A DNA stretch of 64,000 bases, from NCBI GenBank assembly GCA_002633275.1, contig NWBO01000151.1:146445-210444 (forward strand). The letters are read 5' to 3'. This stretch comes from Bacteroidales bacterium Phil12 (GTDB lineage: Bacteria > Bacteroidota > Bacteroidia > Bacteroidales > P3). This document shows positions 26,719-36,590 of this stretch, one piece after another. Each line of letters begins with the position of its first letter. Positions within the stretch are counted from its first letter, which is position 1. The translations under genes were made by a program, and so were the position numbers. A model generated the notes under the pieces. The model was not told the origin of the DNA, did not search any database, and was given only the letters and a program-made list of their open reading frames with translations.

Positions 26719-27561
26719 ATGGCGAACACAAAAGATGTTATGATACTGACTGGGGCAGGTCAAATCGGTTTGGCAATAGCACGTAGAATAGGCTACAATA
26801 TGAAAATCGTTATAGGCGATAAGAACGAGGCTAATGCCAATAGTATTGCTCAGATAATGAATAATGCAGGTTTTGATGCTGTTGCTGTGGAAATGGATTT
26901 ATCTTGTAGAAAATCTATTCTTAACCTTATTGCCGAAGCAAAGAAATATGGAGAAATTGCCATGTTGGTTAATGCCGCCGGCGTATCTCCAAGTCAGGCA
27001 TCTATCGAAACTATTCTTAAAGTGGATTTGTATGGTACTGCCGTGCTTTTGGAAGAAGTCGGAAAAGTTATAAAGAATGGTGGTGTTGGTGTTACTATAT
27101 CCAGCCAATCGGGACACCGTATGCCTGCTCTTTCTGTTATAGAAGATGAACTGCTTGCTACAACCCCTACCGAAGAATTACTTTCTTTGGATATTCTGCA
27201 AGAAAAAAATATTCGCGATACTCTTCACGCTTACCAAATAGCTAAACGCTGCAACGTAAAACGTGTAATGACAGAAGCAATTAAATGGAGTACACACAAA
27301 GCAAGAATAAATTCAATTTCTCCCGGTATTATCGTTACTCCATTAGCTATTGACGAATTTAACGGAATACGTGGCGATTTTTATAAAAATATGTTCGCCA
27401 AATGCCCTGCTGCTCGCCCCGGCACAGCCGATGAAGTTGCAAACGTTGCAGAACTGCTTATGAGTAACAAAGGTGCATTCATAACAGGAGCCGACTTTTT
27501 GATTGACGGCGGAGCAACAGCATCATATTTCTATGGTCCGCTCAGACCTCAAACGAAATGA
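26719..27561 (+). CDS. SDR-family oxidoreductase
   Basis: 280 aa with a Rossmann fold. The cofactor motif is ILTGAGQIGLAIARRIG, a variant of TGxxxGxG; the catalytic YxxxK is YQIAK; the C-terminal NSISPGIIVTPL and LIDGGATASYF are standard for classical short-chain dehydrogenases. It reduces or oxidises a small molecule with NAD(P)H; the substrate is unknown. The neighbouring flavodoxins suggest a role in redox or quinone metabolism, as inference. Confidence 0.88.
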   Translation: MANTKDVMILTGAGQIGLAIARRIGYNMKIVIGDKNEANANSIAQIMNNAGFDAVAVEMDLSCRKSILNLIAEAKKYGEIAMLVNAAGVSPSQASIETILKVDLYGTAVLLEEVGKVIKNGGVGVTISSQSGHRMPALSVIEDELLATTPTEELLSLDILQEKNIRDTLHAYQIAKRCNVKRVMTEAIKWSTHKARINSISPGIIVTPLAIDEFNGIRGDFYKNMFAKCPAARPGTADEVANVAELLMSNKGAFITGADFLIDGGATASYFYGPLRPQTK

Positions 27562-27724
27562 GTAAAGACTTACTTAATAAGTTAAAGTATTAACAAAGCT
27601 GTTTATCGGCAAAAAGTAAGTATAATACTCATCTGTCAATACTCATAGACTATGTTGCAGCACAGTTTCTACCAATACTTTGGTCAGAGTAGTAGTTAAA
27701 ATAAATAAAAACATAGGAAATAAT

Positions 27725-28594
27725 TTATAGTTTCTCTCTGTATTCTGTTGGTGAAAGCCCTGTATTGTTGCGAACAAACCGGCTGAAATATGAGGGAGAG
27801 GAAAAGTCCATTTGGTCTGCAATGGTTGCGAGGGTCTGTTTTTTGTCTTTCATAAGAGTTGTAAGTTCATTTAATGCAAAACGGTTAATCCAGTCGGAAG
27901 CATTGCGCCCGCTGACTTTTAGACAAATCTGTGACAAATATTTTGGGGTTATACACAGCTTGGAAGCATAGTAGGCAACATCCCTATGCTTCCGAGCTGT
28001 ACCGTTTTCCAGTTCACTTATGAATCTCCTGAACAATAGTTCCGCCTGTCCGTGTTTCACCGCTTCTTGATTGATTTTAGCGTGTATTCCAAACAGATCG
28101 AGCTTGAATGATTCCACAAGATACCCCAGTGCTTCACGACTGAACGGGTGTTTTGTCCATTCAGCGTGCTGACGTAAAGACTGCATCGAAGTGTCACAAA
28201 GTTTCGCTTCTTCCGGTGTAAGGTGAAGCACGGGATTGTGCAACAACGCAAGATGTCCTTTCAGCCGATATTCATTCTGAGAATCGTTGAGATATGAAAA
28301 ACGATAAGAAAGATAAAACACTGTCGCACGAAAATCATCTGAAACACAAATATTTGAAACAGACTTACCGTTTATCCAAATAATGAAGTCATTTTCTTTC
28401 ATGCTGAATTTCTCATCTCCCATAAGAAAAGTCCCGCTTCCTTTGTGGCATAACACATGTACACAATAATCAACAAATTTATCAGAATTGAGTTCGCTGA
28501 AATCGTTGGAAAACACAACCGTCTCTCCATCTACTTGGGGAAGATTGTCTATATTTCCACTTATATTCTTCAGAAACAGTTGTTCGCTTTTCAT
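27725..28594 (-). CDS. AraC-family transcriptional regulator
   Basis: 289 aa. An N-terminal cupin-like sensor part (FLMGDEKFSMKENDFIIWI) precedes a C-terminal double HTH: VAYYASKLCITPKYLSQICL, then LATIADQMDFSSPSYFSRFV and GLSPTEYREKL. It is divergent from the four-gene operon that starts at 28790, with 195 nt between, so it is the natural regulator of that operon. A -7 element TACCTTTG reads on the minus strand at 28617-28624. Confidence 0.9.
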   Translation of the reverse strand: MKSEQLFLKNISGNIDNLPQVDGETVVFSNDFSELNSDKFVDYCVHVLCHKGSGTFLMGDEKFSMKENDFIIWINGKSVSNICVSDDFRATVFYLSYRFSYLNDSQNEYRLKGHLALLHNPVLHLTPEEAKLCDTSMQSLRQHAEWTKHPFSREALGYLVESFKLDLFGIHAKINQEAVKHGQAELLFRRFISELENGTARKHRDVAYYASKLCITPKYLSQICLKVSGRNASDWINRFALNELTTLMKDKKQTLATIADQMDFSSPSYFSRFVRNNTGLSPTEYREKL

Positions 28595-28789
28595 TTTTAC
28601 CTTTTAATTTTAGTCGCAAAGGTACTGAAATTATATGTATTAGTCGGATTTTGACTCCCGATTTATTACAACAAAAACAAAAATACAGCAAAAAGTGTCA
28701 GCTTTCCTGCAATTGTAATAACAAGCGACAAGCGGAAGAGCAGTAATTTTGCATCAGGAAATTAAAATGGCTAAAACAAATATTACACA

Positions 28790-29638
28790 ATGAAAACAAC
28801 TGTAAACATCTTAAAAATCAAAACGGTGCTAATCATTTGCACCATAATATCAATCATTAATTCTCAAAACGTTCTGGCACAAGAAAAAATAAATCAGACT
28901 GCCGGACATAATGTTCTTGGTAAATTCGCTCCTCAGTTTGCAGAACTCAACGACAAGGTTCTCTTCGGGGAAGACGTTTGGAACGACAGTACGTTGAACT
29001 TGCACGACCGTTCAATGATTACAATCTCTATACTTATGGGAAAGGGAATGCTCGACTCTTCTTTCAAGTCACATCTTGAATTAGGAAAGAAACACGGTAT
29101 CACCCGCAAGGAAATAGTTGCACTTATCACGCAAGGTGCTTTCTATGCCGGATGGCCCAATGCATGGGCTGCGTTCCGTATAGCAAAAGAAGTATGGACT
29201 GACGAGACAGAAGCCGCAACAGACAAAGAACGTTTCCAGCAAGAAATGATTTTTCCTATCGGCGAACCGAACACAGCCTACGCGAAGTATTTCATAGGCA
29301 ACAGCTATCTCGCTCCAGTATCGACAGAGCAGGTCAAATTCACTAATGTCACATTCGAACCCCGTTGTCGTAACAACTGGCACATACATCACGCAACAAA
29401 AGGAGGCGGTCAGATGCTTGTCGGCGTGGCCGGACGCGGATGGTATCAGGAAGAAGAAAAACCTGCACAGGAGATTCTGCCCGGCACAGTCATCCATATT
29501 CCCGCTAATGTAAAGCACTGGCATGGAGCAGCTGCTGACGGTTGGTTTGCCCATCTCGCTTTTGAACTTCCTGGAGAAAATACTTCTAATGAATGGCTTG
29601 AACCTGTCACTGATGAAGAATACAATAAATTAAAATAA
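28790..29638 (+). CDS. Secreted carboxymuconolactone decarboxylase-like and cupin fusion protein
   Basis: 282 aa. A signal peptide (ending NVLAQ) precedes a CMD/AhpD-like helical domain (residues of about 50-140: LNLHDRSMITISILMGKG, then ITRKEIVALITQGAFYAGWP) that lacks the AhpD CxxC pair, and a cupin barrel with metal ligands in NWHIHHATKGGGQML and VKHWHGAAADGW. Fusions of this build occur in redox/quinone-type operons. The enzymatic reaction is unknown. First gene of an operon with tight gaps (4 nt, then overlaps of 1 and 4 nt). A -7-like TAATTTTG lies at 28744-28751. Confidence 0.85.
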   Translation: MKTTVNILKIKTVLIICTIISIINSQNVLAQEKINQTAGHNVLGKFAPQFAELNDKVLFGEDVWNDSTLNLHDRSMITISILMGKGMLDSSFKSHLELGKKHGITRKEIVALITQGAFYAGWPNAWAAFRIAKEVWTDETEAATDKERFQQEMIFPIGEPNTAYAKYFIGNSYLAPVSTEQVKFTNVTFEPRCRNNWHIHHATKGGGQMLVGVAGRGWYQEEEKPAQEILPGTVIHIPANVKHWHGAAADGWFAHLAFELPGENTSNEWLEPVTDEEYNKLK

Positions 29639-29642
29639 TAAT

Positions 29643-30695
29643 ATGCACAAATCATTAGTAATGCTTTTTTGCCTGCTACAAGTATTAGCTTTGGCAGGTC
29701 AAAATTTGACAAATAGAACAAAAATGGATACAATGAATTTGACAAACGAATGGGATAAGATATTCCCACAGAGTGACAAGGTGGAACACTCAAAAGTAAC
29801 TTTCCACAACCGCTACGGCATTACCATTGCCGCCGATCTGTACAAACCAAAAGGCACGGAAGGTCCGTATGCAGCCATAGCCGTCTGCGGTCCTTACGGA
29901 GCAGATAAGGAGCAAGTGTCAGGACTCTATGCACAGACTCTCGCTGAGCGCGGATTTTTGACCATAGCTTTCGACCCCTCGTTCTACGGCGAGAGCGGTG
30001 GCGAACCCTGTTACCTCACGTCGCCCGAAATCAGCGTCGATGATTTCAGTGCAGCCGTTGATTACCTCGTGACAAATCCGGAGGTCGATCCTGAGCGTGT
30101 AGGTATTTTAGGCATCTGCGGATGGGGAGGATTCGCTCTTGCTGCAGCTGCCAACGACCCACGTATCAAGGCAACAGTCACCTCGACGATGTACGATATG
30201 TGTCGTGTAATCGCCAACGGCTACTTTGGCGCAATGAACGCCGACGACCGCTACAAACTCAAACAGACCCTCAACGCCCAGCGTACCGAAGACTATCGCA
30301 ACGGAACGTATGCTGTTGATGGCGGTGTCATTGACCCGGTGCCAGAGGACGCTTCCACATTCGTCAAACGTTATCACGACTTCTACAAGACGTCCCGTGG
30401 CTATCAGAAACGTTCGCCAAATTCCAACAACGGCAAACTCCGTACTGTTGCACTCGGATTCCTCAGCCATCCGCTGCTTTCGTATATCAGTGAAATTCGC
30501 AATCCGGTGATGATAATCCACGGTTCGAAAGCTCATTCGCTCTATTTCAGCAAAGATGCCTACCAGCAACTCACGGGCGACAACAAAGAACTGGTTATCA
30601 TTGACGGTGCAGACCACACCGACCTTTACGACAATCTCGAGAAGATTCCTTTCGACCGCATTGACGGTTTCTTCAAAACTAACCTTATTAAATAA
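29643..30695 (+). CDS. Secreted alpha/beta hydrolase, dienelactone-hydrolase-like
   Basis: 350 aa. A signal peptide (ending LALAGQ) is followed by an alpha/beta hydrolase: FDPSFYGESGG, the nucleophile elbow GILGICGWGGFALA with Cys where most hydrolases have Ser, and a late acid/His pair in IHGSKAHSLYFSKDAY and IDGADHTDLYDN. Cys nucleophiles are known from dienelactone hydrolases. Base composition is clearly more G+C-rich than in the flanking regions, a sign of acquisition. Substrate unknown. Confidence 0.85.
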   Translation: MHKSLVMLFCLLQVLALAGQNLTNRTKMDTMNLTNEWDKIFPQSDKVEHSKVTFHNRYGITIAADLYKPKGTEGPYAAIAVCGPYGADKEQVSGLYAQTLAERGFLTIAFDPSFYGESGGEPCYLTSPEISVDDFSAAVDYLVTNPEVDPERVGILGICGWGGFALAAAANDPRIKATVTSTMYDMCRVIANGYFGAMNADDRYKLKQTLNAQRTEDYRNGTYAVDGGVIDPVPEDASTFVKRYHDFYKTSRGYQKRSPNSNNGKLRTVALGFLSHPLLSYISEIRNPVMIIHGSKAHSLYFSKDAYQQLTGDNKELVIIDGADHTDLYDNLEKIPFDRIDGFFKTNLIK

Positions 30696-31312
30696 TGATG
30701 AAAAGACTAATTGGAATGGCAATACTGCTGTTTACGTGTACCGTCGGACTACAAGCATGCAGTTTGCCTCAGAAAAAAACAAATCAAGCAACAAAAAAAG
30801 ATATGAAAACTTTGATTGTGTATTTTTCCTTTACGGCAGGAAATACAAAAACAATCGCCGAAAAGATTCAGAAAGAAATCGGTGGCGACATCGTAAGGCT
30901 TGAGACTGTCAAGCCTTACCCAAAAGACTATGAGACAGCCGTTTCTCAAGGTCAGCATGAAGTTGAACGCAGATATAAGCCCGAATTGAAACCGTTGGGT
31001 GTTGATTTGAAAGACTACGACCGCATTATCGTTGGCTCTCCCACATGGTGGTATAAGATGGCGCCAGCCGTCTTGACATTCCTTTCTTCCAATGATTTCA
31101 CAGGAAAAGAAGTGGTTCCTTTTATGACGAATGCCGGCTGGCCGGGCACCGTGATAAAGGATATGACTGCCGAAGCAAAAAGACATGGGGCAACGGTAAG
31201 TGATGCCCACGAATTCCGCTTCAGCTCCAACTCTACCCACTACGACAAGATGGAAACACCTGAAAGTGAACTCACACAGTGGATCAATCAATTAAAAAAT
31301 AAGCGATTATGA
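30695..31312 (+). CDS. Flavodoxin-fold lipoprotein (second copy)
   Basis: 205 aa. A lipoprotein-like signal (TVGLQACSLP) is followed by the Flavodoxin_4 pattern: KTLIVYFSFTAGNTKTIAEK for FMN phosphate binding, and YDRIIVGSPTWWYKMAPAV and FMTNAGWPGTVIKDM for the FMN loops. It is similar in build to the protein at 26002 but clearly diverged. It overlaps the hydrolase stop by one base and the next gene by four, so it is translated from the same message. Confidence 0.85.
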   Translation: MMKRLIGMAILLFTCTVGLQACSLPQKKTNQATKKDMKTLIVYFSFTAGNTKTIAEKIQKEIGGDIVRLETVKPYPKDYETAVSQGQHEVERRYKPELKPLGVDLKDYDRIIVGSPTWWYKMAPAVLTFLSSNDFTGKEVVPFMTNAGWPGTVIKDMTAEAKRHGATVSDAHEFRFSSNSTHYDKMETPESELTQWINQLKNKRL

Positions 31313-31992
31313 AACCTTATATCATTAGTCACATGATGATGTCCGTGGACGGACGCATCGATTGCCCGATGGTGGCACAAATCAGCGGTGAGGAATATTA
31401 CACCTCGCTGGATAGTTTCGGCACCAGTTCCAAATTGTCCGGTCGTGTGACGGCGGCATTGGAATGTAGTGCAGTAAAGGAAGAAATATCAGAGAACTCC
31501 GATGCCGTACTTGGCGGCGAGTCTGTACATAAGGAAACGGAAAGCGAGGAATATACCATCGTGGTTGATACGTATGGACGACTCCAAATGTCTGCCAGCG
31601 AGGCAGACGGTCACCCGTTGCTCGTTATGATGAGTGAAAACGTATCAGAAAGCCACTTGGAAATGCTACGAAAGAACCATGTATCATGGATTGCTACGGG
31701 CAACAATCGTATTGACTTGCATCGTGCAATAGAGATTTTGGGAGAACAGTTCAGTGTAAAACGATTGATTATTGTCGGCGGTGGAAATATCAATGGCGGT
31801 TTTCTTGAAGCCGGTTTGATAGACGAGGTCAGCGTGATGATGGCTCCGGGTATTGACGGTCGCAAGGGCGAGACTGCCGTGTTCGACGGCTGCACATGGA
31901 ATGGCGTATCTCCTTATCACTTGAAATTACAAAGTGTCAAGCAAGTACCGGACACGGAAGTAATTTGGGCGCGTTATACAATGAAAAAATAG
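31309..31992 (+). CDS. RibD C-terminal / dihydrofolate-reductase-like protein
   Basis: 227 aa. It starts MKPYIISHMMMSVDGRID, typical of the RibD_C fold, and has EILGEQFSVKRLIIVGGGNI, GGFLEAGLIDEVSVMMAPGI near the C-terminus, all part of the NADPH-binding reductase fold of riboflavin reductases. In this context it is more likely a side-pathway reductase than part of riboflavin synthesis, because no other rib genes are near. Cytosolic. Last gene of the operon; repeat array 11 follows as terminator. Confidence 0.85.
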   Translation: MKPYIISHMMMSVDGRIDCPMVAQISGEEYYTSLDSFGTSSKLSGRVTAALECSAVKEEISENSDAVLGGESVHKETESEEYTIVVDTYGRLQMSASEADGHPLLVMMSENVSESHLEMLRKNHVSWIATGNNRIDLHRAIEILGEQFSVKRLIIVGGGNINGGFLEAGLIDEVSVMMAPGIDGRKGETAVFDGCTWNGVSPYHLKLQSVKQVPDTEVIWARYTMKK

Positions 31993-32007
31993 TATTGAAT
32001 TCACGTT

Positions 32008-32091
32008 AAAATAGTTACTGTAATTAATAAAATAATCACTCACACTATTTTTCTAATGTGAGTGATTATTTTTGTGATGTGAGTGAAAAAT
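32008..32091. repeat. 21-nt repeat array 11 forming a bidirectional terminator
   Basis: Four units at 32008, 32029, 32050 and 32071. Arms 32029-32044 (AAAATAATCACTCACA) and 32057-32072 pair perfectly over 16 bp with a 12-nt loop and T runs on both strands, between two convergent operons. Confidence 0.92.
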
Positions 32092-32105
32092 TTTACAACT
32101 ATTCT

Positions 32106-33653
32106 TTAACGAATGAATTTTGCTAAAAAGGATAGTTTGCCGTTGGATAAAACATTTCTCAAATCCATTCTCTCTGTTTTGGAAAAACCTATATAAACCA
32201 TATAAGCCAACAAAAGCAAATCAACTGCACAAGCCAATAAAATTTTCACAACAAAATTACTTGCAATCAATCGCTCCACCATAAGCCAAGAGGTTATAAT
32301 AATAGCCGCAACAACGATACACGGCACGATAACGTTTTTGAAATATTGCTTAACATTCATTTCGGCAACGTTTTTTGCAATCAACATTATCGCCAATACA
32401 TCTAATACTTCCACCGCCATAACAATTATAAATATATAGTGATACGGTAACGACAACCGCAGACTTACGTACGACAACAACAATGGCAACAACCAAAACA
32501 CGCATTCACAGATATTGTATAACTTTATTCGTCCCGTTGCCATAAAGACAACGTCCAATTGTTGGTGTAAACTATTGACCAATGTGTTTAGTAAAAGAAT
32601 TTGGACAAACAGAACAGAATATTGCGGCACATCTCCAAGCCATATATTGAGTATTTCATTTGTTGCAAACAGCAACGGCACAACCAACAAAGCATCTAAA
32701 ACAAATACGCTCTTAGATGCAAGAAAGAAAACTTTGAACATATTTGTTTTATCGTCTTTGGCATAACTGCGTGTTATGTATGGATTGACTACAACAGAGA
32801 TATTATTCAAAAACATCGTTACCGCACTTTTGAGTTGATAGGCAACACCACGCGCAGCATTGACAGCAGTTCCGCCGAATACGTTCAAAAGCATATTTAA
32901 TCCGTTTTGCGTAACGGTAAATGAAGCATTGCCTAAAAATCTCCAACCGGCAAAACTCATCATTTGCCTAAGCAACGAGCGGTCGTATGTTTTCTTCAAT
33001 TTACATTCAACAAAATGTTTTCGGCAATACATAACGGTTAAAATTCTTATAAGCAACGTTACACAAAATACCGCAACTCCGTAGAAAATCAAACTATCCA
33101 CCGCTATAAACGGCAATATCAATACCGCCAAAAGTTTCAATACTCCGTCGATTATAGTCATAAGGGCATAAAAACCCATTTTCTCGTGAGCAATGACACA
33201 AGCGTCGTAGGGCGTTGTTATAATAGAAATAACCGTTGCCAACAATGAGAGCTGGAATACAAATCCCGCAGCAAACATTCGCGAAGTTTCTATATTGGCT
33301 TTGTAATTCAAAAACCAAAGACCAACAACCTCAACAAGGATTATAAACACTACCCCGATAATTAGGTTAATCGTTATGCTTGTGTTAAACACTGAGGAAA
33401 GTTTTTGAGCATTGCCTTTACCCATTTCATAGTTCAAAAACCTTTGTGTGGAAGCCGTGAAAAGTACTTTAATAGACTCAAACATCGCAACTACACTGCC
33501 GACAAGAGAAAACAATCCGAAATCGTCTTCGCCCAACGCTTTCAACAAAACTCTTGAAGTATAAAAATAGATAACAGTCAAAAGTGCCATGCGTATATAC
33601 ATCACGGCTGTGTTTTTTACCAATACTTCTCCTTGTTTTGTGTTTTGAGTCAT
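32106..33653 (-). CDS. Polysaccharide flippase, Wzx-like
   Basis: 515 aa with about 12-14 membrane helices throughout and no soluble domain. The N-terminal VKNTAVMYIRMALLTVIYFY and GEDDFGLFSLVGSVVAMFE fit the polysaccharide-export / MATE-like flippase fold. It would move a lipid-linked oligosaccharide across the inner membrane in O-antigen assembly. It is the last gene of the seven-gene minus-strand operon; its ATG overlaps the glycosyltransferase stop by one base. Confidence 0.88.
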   Translation of the reverse strand: MTQNTKQGEVLVKNTAVMYIRMALLTVIYFYTSRVLLKALGEDDFGLFSLVGSVVAMFESIKVLFTASTQRFLNYEMGKGNAQKLSSVFNTSITINLIIGVVFIILVEVVGLWFLNYKANIETSRMFAAGFVFQLSLLATVISIITTPYDACVIAHEKMGFYALMTIIDGVLKLLAVLILPFIAVDSLIFYGVAVFCVTLLIRILTVMYCRKHFVECKLKKTYDRSLLRQMMSFAGWRFLGNASFTVTQNGLNMLLNVFGGTAVNAARGVAYQLKSAVTMFLNNISVVVNPYITRSYAKDDKTNMFKVFFLASKSVFVLDALLVVPLLFATNEILNIWLGDVPQYSVLFVQILLLNTLVNSLHQQLDVVFMATGRIKLYNICECVFWLLPLLLSYVSLRLSLPYHYIFIIVMAVEVLDVLAIMLIAKNVAEMNVKQYFKNVIVPCIVVAAIIITSWLMVERLIASNFVVKILLACAVDLLLLAYMVYIGFSKTERMDLRNVLSNGKLSFLAKFIR

Positions 33654-34630
33654 TAAACCTTGATTCCTGCTTTTTTGTTTATATGTCTGTAATAGATTTT
33701 ACGGCAAGTCTCATACAAATCAAAGTTTATCCAATAAAGAATAATGCAAATAAGACGCACAAATATATTGGCGTTGCGTTTATAAAAGGAATAACCGTTT
33801 TTCCATAACAATCTACGGCGAAAACGTCCCTTTTGCTGAGTTATTTTGCTTGTTACTTGAATTAGCGGCAGGTTATTGGAAACTACTTTTAATAGTTTAC
33901 GTTGTTGTTTAGAGGAAATATCGAAATTAATATCGCCAAAAGCTCTCACACCTAACATAACCTGAATATATCTCTTAGCACTCCAATTGTCGTCAGCCCT
34001 TTCGCTATACTCAATGCAAGAATGCGAGGAAACAAAAACACGTTTGCCGTCAATCAAACTTTTAATTATCGGCGCAAGAAAAGATATAAATGTATAGGAA
34101 TATGCTGTCAAATCGCCAAGATATGGTTTTATCATATCAAGGTTATATAGTATCGAAAGATAATATAGTTCGCCTTTCTTGGTTTTATCGGAATAATAAT
34201 TCAAAAAGTCATCTACCGAATAAATGAAACGATTTTCGTGCTTAACTTTATTCAACAAAGAATACTTGACTGCTGCGGTTTTACCGTCATCATCATATTG
34301 TTTTATATCTTCAAAGATTTTGTCGATGCTACCGGGTAACACCTTATCGTCATCTGATATGCACCAACACCATTTAGTATTTACCAAAAGATAACATATC
34401 GCCACGTTCGTCGCCATTCCAACGTTGAAACTCCAACTATTGACAGTGATGTTTTTTACAAATTCCACATCGAAATTCTCTTCAATCATCTTTTTGACAT
34501 CATACGACGAATGATTGTCCGATATAACAATTTTGTATTCGCCTATATGCCCTTGCGAATAAAGGTTGAAAAGAAGATTTTTCAATCTTTCCTCTCTATT
34601 GTATGTAGGTATAAGTACGGTTAAATCCAT
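33653..34630 (-). CDS. Family 2 glycosyltransferase
   Basis: 325 aa from the ATG at 34630. The GT-A fold opens with MDLTVLIPTYNREERLKNLL, then KIVISDNHSSYDV, and has a DxD-type metal/nucleotide site in WCWCISDDDKVLPGS. It adds a sugar, plausibly tyvelose or a neighbouring residue, to the lipid-linked O unit on the cytosolic face; the acceptor is unknown. The frame is open 25 codons further upstream, but those lie within the epimerase gene. Confidence 0.88.
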   Translation of the reverse strand: MDLTVLIPTYNREERLKNLLFNLYSQGHIGEYKIVISDNHSSYDVKKMIEENFDVEFVKNITVNSWSFNVGMATNVAICYLLVNTKWCWCISDDDKVLPGSIDKIFEDIKQYDDDGKTAAVKYSLLNKVKHENRFIYSVDDFLNYYSDKTKKGELYYLSILYNLDMIKPYLGDLTAYSYTFISFLAPIIKSLIDGKRVFVSSHSCIEYSERADDNWSAKRYIQVMLGVRAFGDINFDISSKQQRKLLKVVSNNLPLIQVTSKITQQKGRFRRRLLWKNGYSFYKRNANIFVRLICIILYWINFDLYETCRKIYYRHINKKAGIKV

Positions 34631-34641
34631 AATAAAAATGT

Positions 34642-35655
34642 TTATTGCTGCAACCAATCCAGCATTAAGTTTATTCCCTCTTGTTTGCTCACTATCGGCT
34701 GCCATTTAATTATATTTTTTGCTTTTGTTATGTCGGCTACAAAAACTTTTTGGTCGCTTTCTCTCCAAGGCAACTGTTTGTATTGCATTTTTATATCAAA
34801 TTTGTTTTCCAACATATCAAACAATTCCAATAAAGACAATGAATTTTCTATTCCTCCACCAATATTGAAAACTTGTCCGTAGGCTTCCTTGCAATCTTTC
34901 GCCTTGAAATACAAATTAACAACGTCTTTGCCGTGCAGAACATCTCTAACCTGCTTTCCTGTCCCCGAAATAGTAAAAGGTTCTTTGGCAATATTGTTTT
35001 TTATCTCCAAAGCCTTTTGACAAAACCAACCAATCCAACCTTGATCAAAGGTAGCATGTTGATTTGTCCCATACATGGAAGAATGCCTGAACACAATAGT
35101 TTTCAAACCATATATTCTATGAAAATCCAATAAGTATTGGTCCGCCGTACCTTTGGAACAACCATACGGAGAATGGAAATCCAAATTTATTGTTTCGGGA
35201 TAACCATTCGGATATTCCTTACAAATATAACGAGAGGCGTTTTCGTCAAAATGAAATTGCTCGAAATCTCCATAGACTTTATTTGTAGAAGAATAAAGTA
35301 TAACCGTATGCGGAGAATATTTCCTAACAGAATCCAAAACATTAAAAGTACCCAAAGCATTAGTTTCAAAATCTTGTCGAGGATTGGAAATACTTGTCGT
35401 CATTGCCACTTGACCGGCAAGATGAAAGATGTAATTGGGCTGAACTTCCTTGATAATTGTTTCTATATCATTAACATTTCTTGTATCTGCGGGATAATAC
35501 TTAAATTCTCCCAACGAACGCAACCATTGTAAATTTCTATCGCTGCCAAATCTGTAAAGATTATCCACAATAAACAATTCCTCGTTTCTTTTCATTACTT
35601 CGGCTGCCAAATTACTACCGATAAATCCGCAACCACCGGTTATAAGATATTTCAT
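34642..35655 (-). CDS. rfbE: CDP-paratose 2-epimerase (CDP-tyvelose epimerase)
   Basis: 337 aa. Extended SDR fold: MKYLITGGCGFIGSNLA binds NAD, SSTNKVYG and SPYGCSKGTADQY hold the catalytic Thr and YxxxK, and FRHSSMYGTNQHATFDQG is the stretch that marks tyvelose epimerases. RfbE inverts C2 of CDP-paratose to give CDP-tyvelose. The four genes just upstream encode the earlier steps of the same pathway, which makes the assignment strong even though SDR enzymes are hard to separate by motif alone. Confidence 0.88.
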   Translation of the reverse strand: MKYLITGGCGFIGSNLAAEVMKRNEELFIVDNLYRFGSDRNLQWLRSLGEFKYYPADTRNVNDIETIIKEVQPNYIFHLAGQVAMTTSISNPRQDFETNALGTFNVLDSVRKYSPHTVILYSSTNKVYGDFEQFHFDENASRYICKEYPNGYPETINLDFHSPYGCSKGTADQYLLDFHRIYGLKTIVFRHSSMYGTNQHATFDQGWIGWFCQKALEIKNNIAKEPFTISGTGKQVRDVLHGKDVVNLYFKAKDCKEAYGQVFNIGGGIENSLSLLELFDMLENKFDIKMQYKQLPWRESDQKVFVADITKAKNIIKWQPIVSKQEGINLMLDWLQQ

Positions 35656-35659
35656 AGTC

Positions 35660-36559
35660 TTATTGTCTTGCTAATTCTTTTAATCTATTTTTTACATCAA
35701 AGTTTATATGCATCGATGTCAGTTTTTCCAACTTTTCAACGCTGCATTCCAAATTCATTGTCTCGTTTTCCCTATATGGTATTGCTCCGTAATTAATTTT
35801 TGAGCAAGAGCCTAACTCTGTTTTCAAGGTCTCAATGATTTCTTTCAAAGAAATACTTTCTCCACTTGACACATTCAAGATTTCACCCTTGACTTTATCG
35901 TAATTTTCCAATATCTTTGAAATACAAATCACGAAATCCTTTACATAAATAAAGTCCCTTTTTTGCTTGCACAATGTTACGTTCAACTCTTTATTGTCTT
36001 TCAAAGAAGAAATAACGTATGGAATAAATTTTTGTTTATTTTGATATTTTCCGAACAAATTACCCGGACGCACAACCATTGTCGGAAAAGAATAATTTCT
36101 ATAAAGCATCAACGCAGTATTAACTGTCAGTTGTTTAACCAATGCGTAAGGCGAATCGGGACATTCTCTCATATCCTCTTTGTACGGAGAAGGCACGCTA
36201 CCATACTCTTCCGAAGTTCCAAACTGGATAAACAATTTCAGCGTCTTGCAATCCTTAAAACGTTTATACAAATTCATCAAAATTTTCAAGTTTGTTGAAA
36301 TCATATCATCAAACAAACCCAAATCTCTATCCGCCGTTACAATGGAAGCAAGGTTGATAATATAATCGGGTGGCTCGATATTTTTATCGATACTATCCTC
36401 AATCAAATTTATTTCATACTTTTCAACCATTGTATATTGTTCAAAATACTCTTTATCAATAAACCTGTCGAATACAACAATATCGTAGTCCCGATAAAGG
36501 TTTTCGACTATATTTTTACCAATAAATCCGCTACCACCAATCAAAAACAATCTTTCCAT
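35660..36559 (-). CDS. CDP-paratose synthase-like SDR (4-keto-3,6-dideoxyglucose reductase)
   Basis: 299 aa. Extended SDR fold: LFLIGGSGFIGKNIVENLY, then FGTSEEYGS and DSPYALVKQ (YxxxK as YALVK), then VVRPGNLFGKYQNKQKFIP. In the tyvelose pathway this position is filled by RfbS, which reduces C4 of the CDP-4-keto-3,6-dideoxyglucose to give CDP-paratose. RfbJ, which makes CDP-abequose, is a close alternative by fold and size; the epimerase next door favours paratose. Lies 4 nt before the epimerase gene. Confidence 0.7.
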   Translation of the reverse strand: MERLFLIGGSGFIGKNIVENLYRDYDIVVFDRFIDKEYFEQYTMVEKYEINLIEDSIDKNIEPPDYIINLASIVTADRDLGLFDDMISTNLKILMNLYKRFKDCKTLKLFIQFGTSEEYGSVPSPYKEDMRECPDSPYALVKQLTVNTALMLYRNYSFPTMVVRPGNLFGKYQNKQKFIPYVISSLKDNKELNVTLCKQKRDFIYVKDFVICISKILENYDKVKGEILNVSSGESISLKEIIETLKTELGSCSKINYGAIPYRENETMNLECSVEKLEKLTSMHINFDVKNRLKELARQ

Positions 36560-36590
36560 CAGGCTTTCGTAGTTTTATTATCTTTTAATT

